48,052 nucleotides of DNA from Ruminococcus sp. Its GTDB lineage: Bacteria > Bacillota > Clostridia > Oscillospirales > Acutalibacteraceae. The DNA is taken from contig JALELS010000029.1 of NCBI GenBank assembly GCA_022768065.1, positions 1 to 48,052 of the forward strand, given 5' to 3'. The position numbers and the translations under genes were made by a program. Positions 41,215 through 48,052 of this stretch are shown piece after piece. Position 1 is the first letter of the stretch; the number at the start of each line of letters is the position of its first letter. The notes below the pieces were generated by a model, which was not told where the DNA came from, searched no databases, and worked only from the letters and a program-made list of their open reading frames with translations.

Positions 41215-42588
41215 TTAATTTATTATTGCTTCAAACGCCTGCCTTATGTTGCTTACACCTATTACTTCAATATCGGCTTTTAAGCTTCCGGCAATTTTCT
41301 TTAGATTGTATTTGGGAACTATGCATTTGCCGAAGCCCAATTTTGCCGCTTCCTTAATACGCTGTTCACAGGAATTTACCGCTCTTATTTCGCCGCCGAG
41401 ACCGATTTCTCCGAATGCAAGAACATCTTCGGGCACAGGTTTATCCTTAAGACTTGAAACAATCGCTAATGCGATGGAGAGATCTGACGCCGGTTCATCG
41501 ACTTTAAGACCGCCTATTATATTTATATAACAATCCATATTGCCGAGAAAATAGCCGGCACGCTTTTCAAGAACGGCTATCAGCATTGACATTCTGTTGT
41601 AGTCAACACCGTTTGCCATTCTTCTCGGAGTGCCGAAGCCGGTAGGAGTTACAAGACTTTGCACCTCAGCCATTATCGGTCTTGACCCCTCCATAATGCA
41701 AGCGACACACGAACCGGAAGTATTTTTCGGTCGCCCCGAAATGAGCATCATCGACGGGTTTTCTACTTCGTTAAGTCCGTTGTCAAGCATTTCAAAAACG
41801 CCTATTTCGTTTGTAGAACCGTATCTGTTTTTCACGGCACGTAAAATGCGATATGAAAAGTTTCGGTCGCCCTCAAAATATAAAACCGCATCAACTATAT
41901 GTTCCAAAACCTTAGGCCCTGCAATATTACCGTCTTTATTCACATGGCCTACTATTATTATGGGAATGTTAAGAGTCTTTGCGGTACGCATAAACATATT
42001 TGTGGTTTCTCTTACCTGAGTTATGCTTCCCGAAGAAGAGCTGAGTTCCGCAATGTTCATTGTCTGTATTGAATCTATCATAACAATATCGGGTTTTTCC
42101 GCGGAAATAAGCTCACAGATATACTGTGTGTCCGTCTCGCAAAGAAGCGAAAGATTGTCGGCGGTTACCCCAAGTCTTGAGGCACGAAGCTTTAACTGGT
42201 GTGCCGACTCCTCTCCCGAAACATACAAGATTTTAAGCTTACTGTCTAAATACTGACATATCTGCAAAAGCATTGTGGACTTGCCTATCCCGGGGTCGCC
42301 GCCTAAAAGGACGAGCGAACCTTTAACCAAACCGCCGCCGAGGACGCGGTTGAGTTCATGAAGTCCTGTGTCGTATCTATGCTCGGTATCGGTATCAATA
42401 TCGTTTAATTTATATACTTTTCCGTGGAAATTGTCCGAATAGGCTCTTTTTGCCGTAACGGTTTGCGGAACTTTCACTTCCTCGTTCATTGTGTCCCACT
42501 CATGGCATCCGGGGCACTGTCCGAACCATTTTGCAGACTCATACCCGCATTTTGAACACACGAAAACCGTTTTAACCTTTGATGCCAC
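41215..42588 (-). CDS. radA: DNA repair protein RadA (Sms)
   Basis: A 457-residue RecA-like helicase that helps branch migration in recombinational repair. An N-terminal zinc finger (CSKCGYESAKWFGQCPGC, about 11-28), Walker A GGDPGIGKST, Walker B IVMIDSIQTM, the RadA-specific KNRYGSTNEIGVF (KNRFG motif) and a C-terminal Lon-protease-like domain are all present in the usual order. It lies two bases after cwlD and one base before the DUF6873-like gene. Confidence 0.97.
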   Translation of the reverse strand: MASKVKTVFVCSKCGYESAKWFGQCPGCHEWDTMNEEVKVPQTVTAKRAYSDNFHGKVYKLNDIDTDTEHRYDTGLHELNRVLGGGLVKGSLVLLGGDPGIGKSTMLLQICQYLDSKLKILYVSGEESAHQLKLRASRLGVTADNLSLLCETDTQYICELISAEKPDIVMIDSIQTMNIAELSSSSGSITQVRETTNMFMRTAKTLNIPIIIVGHVNKDGNIAGPKVLEHIVDAVLYFEGDRNFSYRILRAVKNRYGSTNEIGVFEMLDNGLNEVENPSMMLISGRPKNTSGSCVACIMEGSRPIMAEVQSLVTPTGFGTPRRMANGVDYNRMSMLIAVLEKRAGYFLGNMDCYINIIGGLKVDEPASDLSIALAIVSSLKDKPVPEDVLAFGEIGLGGEIRAVNSCEQRIKEAAKLGFGKCIVPKYNLKKIAGSLKADIEVIGVSNIRQAFEAIIN

Positions 42589-42590
42589 TA

Positions 42591-43310
42591 TTACACGTCC
42601 TTTGTATTTATATATTCCATTATTCCGAAAGCGATGGAAAAAGCCATTTTTCTTTGATAATCCGAGTCTTCAAGCAATTCGTTTTCCCGGGGATTTGAAA
42701 CAAATCCGCACTCAACGAGCACGGCGGTTCTTTTTGCGTAATACAACAAATAAATATTACTTCCTGATTTCTTAATAACACGCTTATTATCTTTTTGCAA
42801 AAGACTGCATACGGAATTTTGTATGCAATTTGCCAAAACTGCGCTGTCGGTAGTATTAGGCGAATAAAAAACCTGAGTCCCCCAAAGTGAACTGTTTGAA
42901 AACTTATTTTGATGAATGCTGACAAAAATATTGTTTTCGTCCGATTCCATTATCGACATACGCTTATGTATATCGGAAACTTTCTGCTCACGCAGAGTTT
43001 TTGCGCTGCTGTCGTGTATCGACTCGTCGTCTGTTCTTGTCATAACAGTGTTAAGCCCGTATGCTCTGAGGATAAAATTCAGCTTATATGCGATTTCCAA
43101 ATTGATTACCTTTTCCGATACGCCGTCACTCGCAACTGCTCCGCCGTCGGCACCGCCGTGCCCGGCGTCAATCACGATTGTGTATTCACATTTTCCCGGT
43201 AATTTTCCGGTCGAAACATTACTTGTGGCACGCAGAAATTCAAAAACATAAAAGCCTACACAAAAAAAGCATAAAATAAATATACATATGGGAAATACCC
43301 TTTTGCTCAT
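42591..43310 (-). CDS. cwlD: N-acetylmuramoyl-L-alanine amidase, CwlD type
   Basis: A 239-residue Amidase_3 enzyme with an N-terminal membrane anchor or signal (PICIFILCFFCVGFYVFEFL). IVIDAGHGGADGGA, the metal-binding glutamate region (KVINLEIAYKLN), VSIHQNKF and the catalytic VLVECGFVSNPREN are intact. In spore formers CwlD makes the muramic-delta-lactam of the spore cortex that is needed for germination. It supports a sporulating lineage, as does the spoIIM-like gene. First gene of the cwlD-radA operon. Confidence 0.88.
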   Translation of the reverse strand: MSKRVFPICIFILCFFCVGFYVFEFLRATSNVSTGKLPGKCEYTIVIDAGHGGADGGAVASDGVSEKVINLEIAYKLNFILRAYGLNTVMTRTDDESIHDSSAKTLREQKVSDIHKRMSIMESDENNIFVSIHQNKFSNSSLWGTQVFYSPNTTDSAVLANCIQNSVCSLLQKDNKRVIKKSGSNIYLLYYAKRTAVLVECGFVSNPRENELLEDSDYQRKMAFSIAFGIMEYINTKDV

Positions 43311-43388
43311 AAAACATCACCCGTTAAATTTTATGAGCATTTTGTGCCGATTATTATATCTAACAGTATAACATATTTTTTGCCGTTT

Positions 43389-44147
43389 TCAATTAAAACG
43401 TCCTATATATGCGATTGTTTTGTTCTTCATACAAAGGTGTTCATCCACGCTAAAATCATCAAATATGCGAGTAAGCGCAGACAGATATTCATTGTAGTCG
43501 GCATCTCCTTGACGCAGCGCATACGAACTCGACAAACACCTTTGGATAAATTTTTCTTTAGTAAACATAAGATCATTGTCATATGTTTTCTTTTCATAAA
43601 TACAAGGGCGAAAAAACTCTTCTATTCTTTTATCGTCTTGACCTATTCCGCCGCTGAATCCTTTGAATTCGGGGCAATATTTTGAGAAAACATCGCGGCA
43701 TTTTATCGTTACCGAATCATTTTCGTCTCTCGTATTCCAAGTCAAAACCGCTAAACCTCTCGACTTTAAAATTCGCCGGCATTCCTGTTTGAATTTCAAA
43801 GTGTCAAACCAATGAAACGCCTGAGCGGAGGTTATTATGTCCACAGAGCCGGACTTAAGTCCCGTATTTTCCGCAGAAGCAGCTATCGAAAAGAATTTTT
43901 TAAAATCGCAAAGTTCTTTTTCGGCTTTACGGCGCATATCCGTATTCGGCTCTACACCATACACGGTACTGCCGCGTTCAAGCAATTGCTTTGAGAAAAT
44001 GCCCGTTCCAGAACCGATATCGGCAATAATCGAATTTTCCGAAAAAGAATAGACGGTATATAAATCGTCCAAGAATTTTTCGGCATAATCAGGTCGAGAC
44101 TTTGTATAATAGTTTTGGTGTCCGCTAAATAAAAGCTTGTTATCCAT
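43389..44147 (-). CDS. Class I SAM-dependent methyltransferase
   Basis: A 252-residue methyltransferase with motif I IADIGSGTGIFSKQLLERG, the acidic loop VYGVEPNTDMRRKAEKEL, and motif IV/V region VDIITSAQAFHWFD followed by LAVLTWNTRD. The HWF segment is shared with trans-aconitate- and phenol-type Methyltransf_11 enzymes. Substrate unknown. It begins 21 bases after the small membrane-protein gene upstream on the minus strand and ends at the predicted promoter of cwlD. Confidence 0.85.
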   Translation of the reverse strand: MDNKLLFSGHQNYYTKSRPDYAEKFLDDLYTVYSFSENSIIADIGSGTGIFSKQLLERGSTVYGVEPNTDMRRKAEKELCDFKKFFSIAASAENTGLKSGSVDIITSAQAFHWFDTLKFKQECRRILKSRGLAVLTWNTRDENDSVTIKCRDVFSKYCPEFKGFSGGIGQDDKRIEEFFRPCIYEKKTYDNDLMFTKEKFIQRCLSSSYALRQGDADYNEYLSALTRIFDDFSVDEHLCMKNKTIAYIGRFN

Positions 44148-44168
44148 ATTTTATTTACCGAACAACTC

Positions 44169-44597
44169 TTAAAAGTTTTTATCAAGATAATTCTTATAAT
44201 ATATTCCGAGAATTATTACAATTATAATAACAACAGGTGACACAAACAAGCCTATTGTCAAAACCTTTTGAAAAGCCATCGGCATACGCAAACTTGCAAA
44301 AGAAAGGATTAAAAATATAACATTCGGTATCATAGAAAAAGTATATATACGGTCTAATTTATCATACAATTTGGGGTCGGGAGCATTACTCCTCATCCAT
44401 GCACGAAAGCTATTTTGCAAGTTTTGCCTGCCCGTAGACTGTTGTATAAGCTCGCCTCTTTTCTCTCTGACACCCTCAGGGGTTGTTCCACCGGCTTTAC
44501 ATACCGATTTCCATAATATTTTGCGGCTTAATGAAGTTATCACCTGCATAACAATAAAAAATACAAGATAAAAAATTACTCTGTTTTCAATATTCAT
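44169..44597 (-). CDS. Membrane protein of unknown function
   Basis: A 142-residue protein with an N-terminal helix (about 7-22), a basic, glycine-containing loop (KSVCKAGGTTPEGVREKRGELIQQSTG) and two C-terminal helices (about 85-101 and 111-134). GGAGG favours the second ATG at 44597 rather than 44603. No family recognised. It is 15 bases after the gene at 44613 and probably co-transcribed with it and the methyltransferase. Confidence 0.65.
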   Translation of the reverse strand: MNIENRVIFYLVFFIVMQVITSLSRKILWKSVCKAGGTTPEGVREKRGELIQQSTGRQNLQNSFRAWMRSNAPDPKLYDKLDRIYTFSMIPNVIFLILSFASLRMPMAFQKVLTIGLFVSPVVIIIVIILGIYYKNYLDKNF

Positions 44598-44612
44598 AAT
44601 CATTCCTCCAAA

Positions 44613-45143
44613 CTAATCTCCTACATAGCCTAATTTTGAGGCCATTTTCAATACTTCGCTTTCTCTGTCTACTGTTGATATAGCATAGAATAATGTGTTA
44701 TCGATTCTCATTAAATGATAATACATTCCATTTGCCTCTAAAGTCCAAAAATTAAAATTTGCTCTGCTCTCGCGGCCATTAACGCCCTCAACATAGTCGT
44801 CACCGTGAGGAATACTCGTTAGATACGACGCAATGCCGGAGAACTTGTTAGCCGCTATTGTACCACTGTCAAATACAACAAAATCAAAACGCAGTGAACT
44901 GTCTTTATATGATGTACATTCTTTGTAACTCCATCCGGGACTTTCTGTAGTCCACTCAGCAATACTGTCATAAGCAGGGTATCCTTCTTCGTTCAATATA
45001 GTTGCAAATTGTTCGGTTGTTATTGACGGTATCGGAGTAAACGCTGCTTTCAACACCACAAAAGTAAGTATTCCCATAAATGACAGGGCTGCAAAAAGCT
45101 TTAGTACATCCTTTGCAGTAAGCGTATATCCGTTGTACTTCAT
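44613..45143 (-). CDS. Membrane-anchored extracytoplasmic protein of unknown function
   Basis: A 176-residue protein with one membrane helix near the N-terminus (about 14-36, KLFAALSFMGILTFVVLKAAF) and a polar domain that would lie outside the cell. The ATG at 45143 is preceded by GGAG; the longer in-frame start lacks a ribosome site. The domain contains repeated aromatic and acidic residues but no motif I recognise. First gene of a three-gene unit with the membrane protein and methyltransferase. Confidence 0.65.
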   Translation of the reverse strand: MKYNGYTLTAKDVLKLFAALSFMGILTFVVLKAAFTPIPSITTEQFATILNEEGYPAYDSIAEWTTESPGWSYKECTSYKDSSLRFDFVVFDSGTIAANKFSGIASYLTSIPHGDDYVEGVNGRESRANFNFWTLEANGMYYHLMRIDNTLFYAISTVDRESEVLKMASKLGYVGD

Positions 45144-45211
45144 TTTTTCTCCACCCCCTTTATTTTTTAGCAAAAGTTATATGAACTGCCGCATGCTAAA
45201 TGTTTTTACAA

Positions 45212-45240
45212 ATTGTATCATAATGAGCATTGTTTTTCAA
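45212..45240 (-). promoter_or_regulatory. Promoter of the 45143-43389 gene unit
   Basis: On the minus strand, TTGAAA (45240-45235), 17 bases and TACAAT (45217-45212). Confidence 0.65.
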
Positions 45241-45241
45241 C

Positions 45242-45272
45242 AAAAAAAGAGCAAGCCAAAAGACTTGCTCTT
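45242..45272 (-). terminator. Terminator after tsf
   Basis: On the minus strand, AAGAGCAAG pairs with CTTGCTCTT, followed by seven Ts. It directly adjoins the next promoter. Confidence 0.85.
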
Positions 45273-45293
45273 AAAATATGAATTCAGAAAAAA

Positions 45294-46223
45294 TCAGCCT
45301 TTAACCATATTGGCAATTTCATCGGCAAAGTTTTCTTCTTTCTTCTCAAGGCCTTCACCCTTAGCATAGCGGATGAAAGAGGTAACCTTGATGTCTGCGC
45401 CGAGCTTCTTAGCTACGGAGTCAACATACTTCTGAACATTCATGCTGCTGTCCTTAACATATTCCTGCTCAAGAAGGCAATTCTCTTTATAATACTTGCC
45501 TACTTTACCCTCGGCAATCTTAGCAAGAACCTGATCGGGCTTACCTGCCATCTTAGGATCCTCGGCAAGCTGAGCCTTGATTATCTCGCTCTCGTGCTCA
45601 ATAACGCTTGCGGGAACGCTTGCTCTGTCAAGATATGCGGGAGACATTGCGGCAATCTGCATTGCAACGTCCTTGCCCATCTCCTTAAATTCAGCAGTAG
45701 CGGCGGTCTTTTCGTCGGTATCAAAAGATACGAGAACGCCTACTGCACCGCCCGCATGAATGTAAGTTGCAGCAATACCGGTAACTCTTTCAAAACGGCG
45801 AATCTTCATATTCTCACCGATGGCAAGAACCATATCCTGAAGATTTTCCTGAACTGTTCTGTCGCTTCCGTCAAGCTTCTTTGTAAGAAGATCGTCAACA
45901 TCTTTGGGATCTTCATTTATAACAGTCTTAGCAACGCTGAGAACAAAGCTCTGGAACTTATCATTCTTTGCAACGAAATCGGTCTCGGAATTAACCTCGA
46001 TAATAACGCTTGTCTGCTTTGCTTCATCTGTGTAAGCCATAACTACGCCCTCGGCAGCAATTCTGCCTGCCTTCTTGGTAGCTGCGGCAAGACCTTTTTC
46101 TCTGAGAAAATCTATTGCCTTATCCATATCGCCGTCAGACTCAACGAGTGCTTTTTTGCAATCCATCATGCCGACGCCGGTTTTCTCGCGAAGAGCTTTT
46201 ACATCACTTGCAGTAAATGCCAT
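45294..46223 (-). CDS. tsf: Translation elongation factor Ts
   Basis: The nucleotide exchange factor for EF-Tu, 309 residues. VKALREKTGVGMMDCKKAL is the family N-terminus, followed by DMDKAIDFLREKGLAAATKKAGRIAAEGVV and SETDFVAKNDKF, the EF-Tu-contacting TDFV motif. The C-terminal dimerisation domain is present and of normal length. It follows rpsB by 71 bases that contain a small hairpin. This rpsB-tsf order is nearly universal. Confidence 0.97.
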   Translation of the reverse strand: MAFTASDVKALREKTGVGMMDCKKALVESDGDMDKAIDFLREKGLAAATKKAGRIAAEGVVMAYTDEAKQTSVIIEVNSETDFVAKNDKFQSFVLSVAKTVINEDPKDVDDLLTKKLDGSDRTVQENLQDMVLAIGENMKIRRFERVTGIAATYIHAGGAVGVLVSFDTDEKTAATAEFKEMGKDVAMQIAAMSPAYLDRASVPASVIEHESEIIKAQLAEDPKMAGKPDQVLAKIAEGKVGKYYKENCLLEQEYVKDSSMNVQKYVDSVAKKLGADIKVTSFIRYAKGEGLEKKEENFADEIANMVKG

Positions 46224-46255
46224 AATTTATTCCTCCAGTTAATTAAACTTAAACA

Positions 46256-46279
46256 GAGCCCGCACTAAAGCACGGGCTT
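46256..46279 (-). promoter_or_regulatory. Hairpin in the rpsB-tsf spacer
   Basis: On the minus strand, AGCCCG and CGGGCT pair around TGCTTTAGTG. No strong T run follows, so it is more likely a partial attenuator or RNA processing or stability element than a full terminator. Confidence 0.4.
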
Positions 46280-46294
46280 TGCTTCTTTTTAAGA

Positions 46295-47044
46295 TTATTC
46301 CGCAGCAGCTTCGGTTTCTGCATCGGCGTTGTCTTCAGCTTCTGCAGCCGCAGCACCCTGCATACCCTGCTTGCCCTCGATAACCGCATCAGCCATAGCG
46401 CCTGCGATAAGCTTTACGGCACGGATAGCGTCATCGTTACCGGGTATTACATAATCGATTTCATCGGGATCACAGTTTGTGTCAACAATAGCGATAATCG
46501 GAATGTGAAGCTTCTTAGCCTCTGCAACAGCTATTCTCTCTTTTCTCGGGTCAACTATAAACATAGCAGCCGGCTGTTTCTTCATTTCGGTAATACCGCC
46601 CATAAACTTTTCAAGCTTTTCGATTTCAAGCTCGAGCTTAGCAACTTCTTTCTTGGGAAGCATATCAAATGTGCCGTCCTCTTTCATTGCCTCAAGCTGA
46701 CCGAGTCTCTTTATTCTCTGCTTGATTGTTGTGAAGTTGGTAAGCATACCGCCGAGCCAACGAGCGTTAACGTACGGCATTTCGCAACGGGTAGCTTCCT
46801 CTTTAATAGAATCCTGAGCCTGTTTTTTGGTACCTACGAAAAGGATTTCCTCACCGTTGGCTGCAAGATCACGAACAAACATATAAGCTTCTTCAAGCTT
46901 TTTGACCGTTTTCTGAAGGTCGATGATATAAATTCCGTTTCTTTCTGTGAAAATGTACTCAGCCATTTTCGGGTTCCATCTTCTTGTCTGGTGACCGAAA
47001 TGTACACCGGCTTCAAGAAGCTGTTTCATTGATACTACTGACAT
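46295..47044 (-). CDS. rpsB: 30S ribosomal protein S2
   Basis: A 249-residue S2 protein. [41 protein letters not shown] is the family opening. [20 protein letters not shown] and [56 protein letters not shown] complete the core. The C-terminus is an Ala/Glu-rich tail. GGAGG is about nine bases upstream, and a strong promoter lies about 100 bases before the start. Confidence 0.98.
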   Translation of the reverse strand: MSVVSMKQLLEAGVHFGHQTRRWNPKMAEYIFTERNGIYIIDLQKTVKKLEEAYMFVRDLAANGEEILFVGTKKQAQDSIKEEATRCEMPYVNARWLGGMLTNFTTIKQRIKRLGQLEAMKEDGTFDMLPKKEVAKLELEIEKLEKFMGGITEMKKQPAAMFIVDPRKERIAVAEAKKLHIPIIAIVDTNCDPDEIDYVIPGNDDAIRAVKLIAGAMADAVIEGKQGMQGAAAAEAEDNADAETEAAAE

Positions 47045-47144
47045 TGTTTTGTCCTCCTTATTTTATCCTCCGCACAGATCACTTTAACGCAAGACATAAA
47101 AATGCAATTTTGCGATAATCACCATGCGTGCGAATTGCGGAAGC

Positions 47145-47173
47145 ATTATACCATTATTTAAAAGTAAATGCAA
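47145..47173 (-). promoter_or_regulatory. Promoter of rpsB-tsf
   Basis: On the minus strand, TTGCAT (47173-47168), 17 bases and a perfect TATAAT (47150-47145). The IS remnant begins only about 30 bases behind the -35 box. Confidence 0.8.
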
Positions 47174-47203
47174 GCCTTTTTCACCTATTGTCGAAAATTT
47201 TCT

Positions 47204-47367
47204 TGTATGTGTTACAATGATGTGTGACAAAAATGGAAAATAAAAGTAGCGAATAGAGCACACCTGTGTTAAGGTAGAGTTGCCTAAACCAAACCGTAAG
47301 ACAGGAGAGCCTATTCGCTATGAATAAGATAACACAAGACATGCGGTTTAAGCAAGCAGTAAACTAA
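47204..47367 (+). mobile_element. Right copy: truncated 5' end of the IS481-like element
   Basis: The first 141 bases match the left copy at 1-141 in inverted orientation. After the tip TGTATGTGTTACAATG comes a leader whose TAGCGAATAG (47247-47256) and CTATTCGCTA (47311-47320) form a stem that also takes in part of the ribosome site (AGGAG, 47303-47307). The ATG at 47320 opens MNKITQDMRFKQAVN and is followed at once by TAA (47365-47367). Complete transposases continue for hundreds of residues, so this copy is a decayed remnant. No second IS end is visible downstream. It lies between the rpsB promoter and the 3' end of the decarboxylase gene. Confidence 0.72.
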
Positions 47368-47387
47368 AATTCACCTCTGAGCCTATC

Positions 47388-47427
47388 AAAAAGGGCAGCT
47401 CCGCTTTTTGCAGAACTGCCCTTTTGG
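47388..47427 (-). terminator. Terminator after the decarboxylase gene
   Basis: AAAAGGGCAG and CTGCCCTTTT form a stem with a larger loop and A/T runs on both sides. It can stop minus-strand transcription of the decarboxylase and perhaps plus-strand transcription from the IS remnant. Confidence 0.8.
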
Positions 47428-47434
47428 CGGTATA

Positions 47435-48052
47435 TTATACTTTTACAATCGAGATCTCATTTATTCCGCAGTGCCTTAAAACTTCTGCCGCCTTGCCGGT
47501 TATTATCTCGCCGCTTATAACGACGGGCACTGCAGGAGGGCACGACACGACCGGTGTTCCGCAGATACAGCCAACGGCTTCGGCGACCGGGACTGTGACC
47601 TGCTGTCCCAATATCGCGTCTCTTATGCTCAGCGCACGTTCCGACGGGGAGAGCCTGTCCGCCGGCAGCTCTGCTGCCGCATTGCCCGGTGCTGCACCGA
47701 ATGCGGCTGACACTTTACCGTACCCGTCTGCCGGCACCTGTGGAGAAAACATCATGACGACATAATTTTTATCGGAAAATTCCGGTTCAATATTTTGCTC
47801 ACGCAGCCTGTCGGCAACACTGTTTCCCGAAATGCCGGACGCGGCACAGTCTATTGTTATTTTAAGCGGTTCGCTGCCCACAGGTTTCCACCCTGCATAG
47901 GCGAGCGACCGTCGGAGCTCATTCACACGTTTTACGCACCCTGCCAGCTCATTTCTGTACCGGTCGGCAAGATACTCATTACAAAGATCAAGCGACCGCA
48001 GAATCAGGTATGACGGACTTGTCGATCCGAAAAGCGACAGCGAATTTCTTAT
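47435..48052 (-). CDS. Orn/Lys/Arg decarboxylase family protein, C-terminal part (cut by window edge)
   Basis: The frame runs open to the right edge, so the start is outside. The visible 205 residues include LFGSTSPSYLILRSLDLCNEYL, close to the conserved STSPSYLLMASLD segment of PLP-dependent ornithine/lysine/arginine decarboxylases (PF01276). The C-terminal domain follows, with LPADRLSPSERALSIRDAILG and AVGCICGTPVVSCPPAVPVVISGEIITGKAAEVL. Such enzymes decarboxylate basic amino acids to agmatine, cadaverine or putrescine, for polyamine synthesis or acid resistance. The PLP lysine lies outside, so substrate cannot be judged. An internal GTG at 47926 is not the start. Confidence 0.88.
   Translation of the reverse strand: MRNSLSLFGSTSPSYLILRSLDLCNEYLADRYRNELAGCVKRVNELRRSLAYAGWKPVGSEPLKITIDCAASGISGNSVADRLREQNIEPEFSDKNYVVMMFSPQVPADGYGKVSAAFGAAPGNAAAELPADRLSPSERALSIRDAILGQQVTVPVAEAVGCICGTPVVSCPPAVPVVISGEIITGKAAEVLRHCGINEISIVKV

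Noticed and set aside
45594-46268. Plus-strand frame of 224 codons opposite tsf
   Set aside because: tsf on the minus strand is certain; this frame is cysteine- and asparagine-rich and lacks a start signal.
47204-47344. Structured repeat considered as a small regulatory RNA such as 6S RNA
   Set aside because: The second copy at 1-141, the sharp TG-starting boundary and the ATG reading MNKITQDM at the end of the hairpin fit an IS leader better.

Overview
The window looks like chromosome of an anaerobic, low-to-middle GC Gram-positive bacterium of the class Clostridia, probably a gut Oscillospiraceae/Ruminococcaceae-type organism. The support is indirect: strong GGAGG ribosome sites, a lysine riboswitch, homologues of the sporulation and germination proteins SpoIIM and CwlD, a sodium-pumping decarboxylase, Fe-S ene-reductases, a cysteine-type sulfatase and an adenosylcobalamin-dependent ethanolamine lyase. 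No species is claimed. The window begins inside the 5' end of an IS481-like insertion sequence (1-141). A near-identical, oppositely oriented remnant lies at 47204-47367, so the left edge may be an assembly break at a repeat.

Layout. 277-5800 (+): a two-subunit aconitase-X-type dehydratase, a BaiCD/dienoyl-CoA-reductase-like Fe-S flavoenzyme and an MFS transporter, then a carboxymuconolactone-decarboxylase-like protein behind a MerR-type promoter. 5904-5980 (-): tRNA-Val. 6125-8196: a membrane protein and an HxxxDG acyltransferase. 8314-11940: a TSUP anion permease, a sulfatase and a GPH sugar symporter. 12105-14888: a type Ic aspartate aminotransferase, ispD, ispF and a small membrane protein. 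14989-16792: an ABC-2 exporter. 16881-20236 (-): a four-gene Na+-translocating biotin-dependent decarboxylase. 20441-22513 (-): a second Fe-S ene-reductase. 22593-23314 (-): a TSUP permease split into two half-genes. 23403-24136 (-): two unknown membrane proteins, divergent from hypB (24352-25023). 25084-28640 (-): a lysine-riboswitch operon asd-dapA-dapB-ACT. 28699-30881: queA-tgt. 31553-33102: yajC, a TIGR04086-like gene and a spoIIM-like gene. 33092-34099 (-): a Xer-type tyrosine recombinase, followed by a long AT-rich gap. 34845-39996 (-): eutC, eutB, eutA, gtrA and a frameshifted metallophosphoesterase. 40183-43310 (-): an 86-codon-class small gene, a DUF6873-like gene, radA and cwlD. 43389-45143 (-): a methyltransferase and two small membrane proteins. 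45294-47044 (-): tsf and rpsB. 47435-48052 (-): the C-terminal part of an Orn/Lys/Arg decarboxylase.

How the parts work together. Most of the window is ordinary metabolism and housekeeping: the diaminopimelate/lysine branch, isoprenoid synthesis, queuosine, Sec accessory functions, translation and DNA repair. The less ordinary parts are small catabolic cassettes. The most suggestive is the first operon: a dehydratase able to make a conjugated C=C bond is encoded directly upstream of a reductase of the type that saturates such bonds, and is followed by a transporter. This resembles a dehydrate-then-reduce route that could serve as an electron sink. Others are an ethanolamine lyase cassette lacking microcompartment genes but joined to a metallophosphoesterase and a GtrA protein, a sulfatase/sugar-porter cassette, and a lysine-riboswitch operon with a free-standing aspartokinase-like ACT protein. 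I saw no CRISPR array, prophage or recognisable antiviral system. A truncated 59-codon HEAT-like reading frame at 31232-31411 may be the remnant of an immunity-type gene.
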